Source: Verrucomicrobiia bacterium (lineage in GTDB: Bacteria > Verrucomicrobiota > Verrucomicrobiia > Limisphaerales > UBA8199). From it: 54,521 nt of DNA. The notes under the pieces were generated by a model. The model was not told the origin of the DNA and did not search any database. It saw only the letters and a list, made by a program, of their open reading frames with translations. Below, piece by piece: positions 52,180 to 54,521 of this stretch. Position 1 is the stretch's first letter; each line of letters starts with the position of its first letter. The DNA lies in assembly GCA_035946615.1 (NCBI GenBank), contig DASYZB010000142.1, positions 1-54,521 on the forward strand. The letters are read 5' to 3'. A program made the translations under genes and the position numbers.

Positions 52180-52548
52180 ATGCACAGCCGCGGATGGCTC
52201 CTACGGATCGTGCGGAACGTATTTTACGATTGGCTAAAACAGAACCGCGGCGAGGAAACCAGCGAACCGTTCGACGAAGAAGTGCATGGTGTCATGGATG
52301 AAACTCGAGGGCCCGACGGGCGGCTGCTGCTGGAGAAGGCGGACCATGAGCTGCTGCACAAAGCCATTGCCAGCCTGCCGCTGGAGTTTCGAGAAGTCCT
52401 CGTACTCCGCGAACTCGAAGGTTTTTCCTACAATGAAATCTCCCAGCTCGCGAATATACCGCTGGGCACGGTGATGTCTCGGTTGGCCCGCGCGCGCGAG
52501 CGCCTCCGCACGCAACTGATTGGCTTCATCCAAGAGGAGGGTAAATGA
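52180..52548 (+). CDS. ECF sigma factor lacking its N-terminal half of region 2
   Basis: Extracytoplasmic-function RNA polymerase sigma factor. The part present begins GWLLRIVRNVFYDWLKQNR, the end of region 2 (2.4), followed by a linker and a complete region 4: IASLPLEFREVLVLRELEGF, SYNEISQLANIPLGTVMSRLARARERL. The first about 60 residues of a normal ECF factor (regions 2.1-2.3, needed to bind core RNA polymerase and melt DNA) are absent; the frame upstream is closed by a TAG a few codons before the ATG. It lies just after the island and is probably truncated and inactive, though it is uninterrupted. Its ATGA stop overlaps the anti-sigma gene start, as in intact sigma/anti-sigma pairs. Confidence 0.8.
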   Translation: MHSRGWLLRIVRNVFYDWLKQNRGEETSEPFDEEVHGVMDETRGPDGRLLLEKADHELLHKAIASLPLEFREVLVLRELEGFSYNEISQLANIPLGTVMSRLARARERLRTQLIGFIQEEGK

Positions 52549-53333
52549 GCTGCGAAGACACAAAAAATCAGCTCCATGCCTATCTCGACGCTGAACTGGA
52601 CTCAGTGCGGCGCGTGGAGTTCGAAGAGCACCTCAAGGGCTGCCCCGCTTGTTCGCGCGCGCATCAGGAGTATCAGTCTCTGCGGGCGGCAATCACCAGC
52701 CCATTGCTCTATTTCGATGCGCCCCGCGGCCTAGAACGTAAAGTGCGCTCAGCGGTCAGAAAAGCTGCGCGTGCCGAGACATCTCGTCCCGCTTGGCGCT
52801 GGACTTGGAATTGGAAACTTCCAGTGTGGCTTGCTCCATTCGCCGCGGCGGCTTTGGTTACGGTTGTTACTTTGCATTTGTGGACTCAACACTGGACGGA
52901 GGATCAAAGAGTGCAGGAGATCCTCTCCGCCCACGTCCGTTCACTCATGGTCAACCATCTCTTCGATGTGGCCTCCGCAGACCCGCACACCGTCAAACCC
53001 TGGTTCACCGGCAAACTGAATTATTGACCACCCGTAATCGACCCGACGGCCGAGGGCTTTCCGTTAATCGGCGGGCGATTGGATTACGTGGCCGATTCCC
53101 CCACGGCGGCCGTCGTATATCAGCGCCGGAAACATTACATCAATCTGTTCATCTCGCCCGCCAACCAAACCGTAACGACCAAAGAGGATCTCCTGACACG
53201 GCATGGTTACAATATGCTCCACTGGCTGCAGGGCGGGATGGAGTATTGGGCTGTGTCCGATGTCAACAAGGGCGACTTGCAACAATTCGTTTTGTTAGTG
53301 AGGAAGGAAGCGTCGGCAGGGATTGTCAGGTGA
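52545..53333 (+). pseudogene. Anti-sigma factor (zinc-finger type) with in-frame nonsense codon
   Basis: The N-terminus (MSCEDTKNQLHAYLDAELD) has the zf-HC2 anti-sigma motif with HLKGCPACSRAHQEY (H-x3-C-x2-C). A membrane segment follows (about 88-107, WLAPFAAAALVTVVTLHLW), so the protein would be anchored with its zinc domain in the cytoplasm. The frame stops at TGA 53025-53027 after GKLNY, but the same frame continues open to 53333 with convincing sequence (PPVIDPTAEGFPLIGGRLDYV, HYINLFISP, YNMLHWLQGGMEYWAVSD), giving about 262 residues in total, the usual length. A TCA-to-TGA change would explain the break. Overlaps the sigma gene by ATGA. A shortened protein might still bind sigma. Confidence 0.82.
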
Positions 53334-53442
53334 AAGATTGCTTCACGCCGTTCTGAAAATGCAGTTCGGACGCGTCTAGGGGCTCACAGGATTTTCCGGT
53401 TCTTTGAATCGGCTCCCCTATGAAATGCACACACGAATACAT

Positions 53443-53634
53443 ATGAGCGTAGAATTCAATTCCATCCAACCTCGTGAAACGCAGGTCAGACTCGATAGCG
53501 GATGCAAGGACCTGGCCCACGTCGAAACCTTCAACGTCAGCGCCGAAGCCCAAGCCGCACTAGACCGCGAATACATCAAATTCCTCGAAGCCCAAAACGC
53601 GTACCTCAAAAACCTTCTCTCGATTGATTATTGA
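53443..53634 (+). CDS. Small hypothetical protein
   Basis: 63 residues from ATG 53443 (MSVEFNSIQPRETQVRLDSG; the in-frame ATG at 53404 may be the start). Contains a charged middle and a helix (AEAQAALDREYIKFLEAQNAYLKNLLS). No family recognised. It may be a fragment of a larger lost gene or a spurious frame, since it lies among pseudogenes. Confidence 0.35.
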   Translation: MSVEFNSIQPRETQVRLDSGCKDLAHVETFNVSAEAQAALDREYIKFLEAQNAYLKNLLSIDY

Positions 53635-53635
53635 G

Positions 53636-54401
53636 GCGGGCGCTAACGTGTTCCTGGCGGCCGAAAAGGCGCTCCAGGAATTACCGCTGACCCGGAGTTG
53701 AGCCAAGACGACAGTTACCTTCGAGCCGGTCGGCGTTGCCAGCCTGATCACTCCTTGGAACGCGAACTCGTTTTTTCTTTCTGCCAAGCTTGCATCCACC
53801 CTCGCCGCCGGTTGTACGGCGGTCATTAAGCCCAGTGAGCTGAGCGCAATGCAAACGCAAACGTGGCTCGAATGCATTCGCGAGGCAGTGAAGCTGGAAC
53901 CAGCTGTCAGCCTATCGGGCTGGTTCCAGCTTCACAACTGCACGGGTTAGAAGGTACCGGCTTTGAAACGTTGTGACCGGGCGCGGTGATGTGGTCGGGG
54001 CAGAGCTTGTGCGCAATCCTGATGTGGTGAAGATCTCGTTTACGGGCTCGGTTTCCCTTGGCAAGTCGATCATGCGCGACGGAGCCACGACGATGAAGCG
54101 CGTCACGCTCGAACTTGGTGGAAAGTCGCCCAATATCCTGCTCGACGACGCCGACCTCACAAAGGCTATCCCTAATGCGCTCGTCATCGGATTTCTCAAC
54201 AGTGGCCAAGCATGCGACGCAGGGGCCCGGCTCCTCGTGCCGAAGAACCGGCTCGACGAAGTCAAGCGAGCAATCTTGGATGCCATGCCCGCCTTTCCAG
54301 TCGGCGACCCGGCCGACCGAAAGACTGCCATCGGACCTATGGTCACACAGAAGCAGTACGAGCGAGTGCAATCCTATATCCGGTTTCTACGGGGATCATA
54401 G
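53636..54401 (+). pseudogene. Aldehyde dehydrogenase, broken and truncated
   Basis: Clear ALDH superfamily sequence in pieces. Piece 1 (53636 on) reads AGANVFLAAEKALQELPLT, has an in-frame TGA (53699-53701), then FEPVGVASLITPWNANSFF and AAGCTAVIKPSELSAMQTQ, ending at a 17-bp inverted duplication (53888-53935). Piece 2 is in another frame from about 53970: RGDVVGAELVRNPDVVKISFTG, MKRVTLELGGKSPNILLDD (catalytic Glu region) and NSGQACDAGARLLVP (catalytic Cys). It then stops at RFLRGS where a transposase end begins. The N-terminal third is missing. Cofactor-binding and catalytic residues remain, so loss is recent. Substrate unknown. Confidence 0.88.
53888..53935. repeat. Perfect 17-bp inverted repeat in the ALDH pseudogene
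   Basis: GTGAAGCTGGAACCAGC (53888-53904) and GCTGGTTCCAGCTTCAC (53919-53935) are exact reverse complements with a 14-base loop. The first arm is part of the ALDH coding sequence (EAVKLEP); the second appears to be a templated reverse copy that replaced or was added to the original sequence and shifted the frame. Confidence 0.93.
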
Positions 54402-54521
54402 TGGGTAGAGATTGAGCTTTCCGCAGAAGAACAGGATACGAATCCGGTAGTTGTGAAAGTTGCGAAAGCCTCGGGCAGCGGACTTGAGACTCTGGATTTT
54501 CGAGTTCAGCCCCTCGGTTAC
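54396..54521 (-). mobile_element. ISL3-family-like transposase, C-terminal end, cut by window edge
   Basis: The last 126 bases, read on the minus strand, give 41 codons and TGA: VTEGLNSKIQSLKSAARGF then RNFHNYRIRILFFCGK. This matches the conserved C-terminal TEGxNxKIxxxKxxAxGFRxFxNYRxRILFxxGK of IS204/IS1001/ISL3 DDE transposases. The gene continues past 54521. Its end coincides with the abrupt end of ALDH homology, so the insertion sequence probably truncated that gene. Terminal inverted repeats cannot be judged here. Confidence 0.75.

Noticed and set aside
1-54521. CRISPR arrays or complete rRNA/tRNA genes
   Set aside because: No regularly spaced 25-40 bp repeats with unique spacers were seen, and only tRNA 3' halves were found.

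Overview
The window reads like a chromosome segment from a Verrucomicrobiota bacterium, probably Pedosphaera/Limisphaerales-like. This rests on moderate-to-high GC, very large secreted proteins built from RCC1, HAF, Ig, PKD and HYDIN/ASH-type repeats, a pseudopilin with the [16 protein letters not shown] signature, and the mixture of polysaccharide enzymes. No 16S rRNA or marker phylogeny is available here, so the assignment is an inference.

Layout: 1-5 kb holds a secreted unknown protein cut by the window edge, a LuxR-type regulator with a degenerate receiver, a MEDS-domain histidine kinase transcribed divergently from it, and an alginate-lyase-family lipoprotein. 5.3-12.5 kb is a plus-strand run rplU-rpmA-obg-hypF-hypC-hypD-hypE, i.e. 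ribosome/GTPase genes followed by NiFe-hydrogenase Fe(CN)2CO cofactor assembly genes; no hydrogenase subunits and no hypA/hypB are seen. 12.5-13.3 kb holds a decayed two-gene toxin/antitoxin-like remnant and a minus-strand terminator with no obvious gene. 13.3-17 kb has a DUF2007-like protein, a lipoprotein, a coiled-coil/TPR protein and a cysteine desulfurase.

17.3-38.6 kb is dominated by the envelope and the outside of the cell: an RCC1-Ig-VWA protein; a tight six-gene minus-strand glycan cluster (glycoside hydrolase-GT2 fusion, MsbA-type ABC exporter, two paralogous left-handed beta-helix acyltransferases, a glycosyltransferase-like protein, a YdjC/ChbG deacetylase); a HAF/Ig-repeat protein; a pseudopilin; and a 2154-residue protein with five 858-bp tandem repeats. 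Three of the secreted proteins appear to share one C-terminal domain.

39-44.2 kb is a complete assimilatory sulfate operon: siroheme sulfite reductase, APS/PAPS reductase, CysD and a fused CysN-CysC.

44.3-54.5 kb is an accessory region in decay. Two identical 46-bp copies of the 3' half of a tRNA-Arg(ACG) gene flank about 4.5 kb of orphan genes, including an ATPase with a C-terminal nuclease-like domain. A tyrosine integrase beside the second copy is frameshifted by an exact 8-bp tandem duplication. After it come a truncated ECF sigma factor, an anti-sigma gene with a nonsense codon, an aldehyde dehydrogenase pseudogene carrying a perfect 17-bp inverted duplication, and the end of an ISL3-like transposase. 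This looks like an immobilised, tandemly accreted tRNA-targeted island and is the most interesting part of the window together with the glycan cluster.
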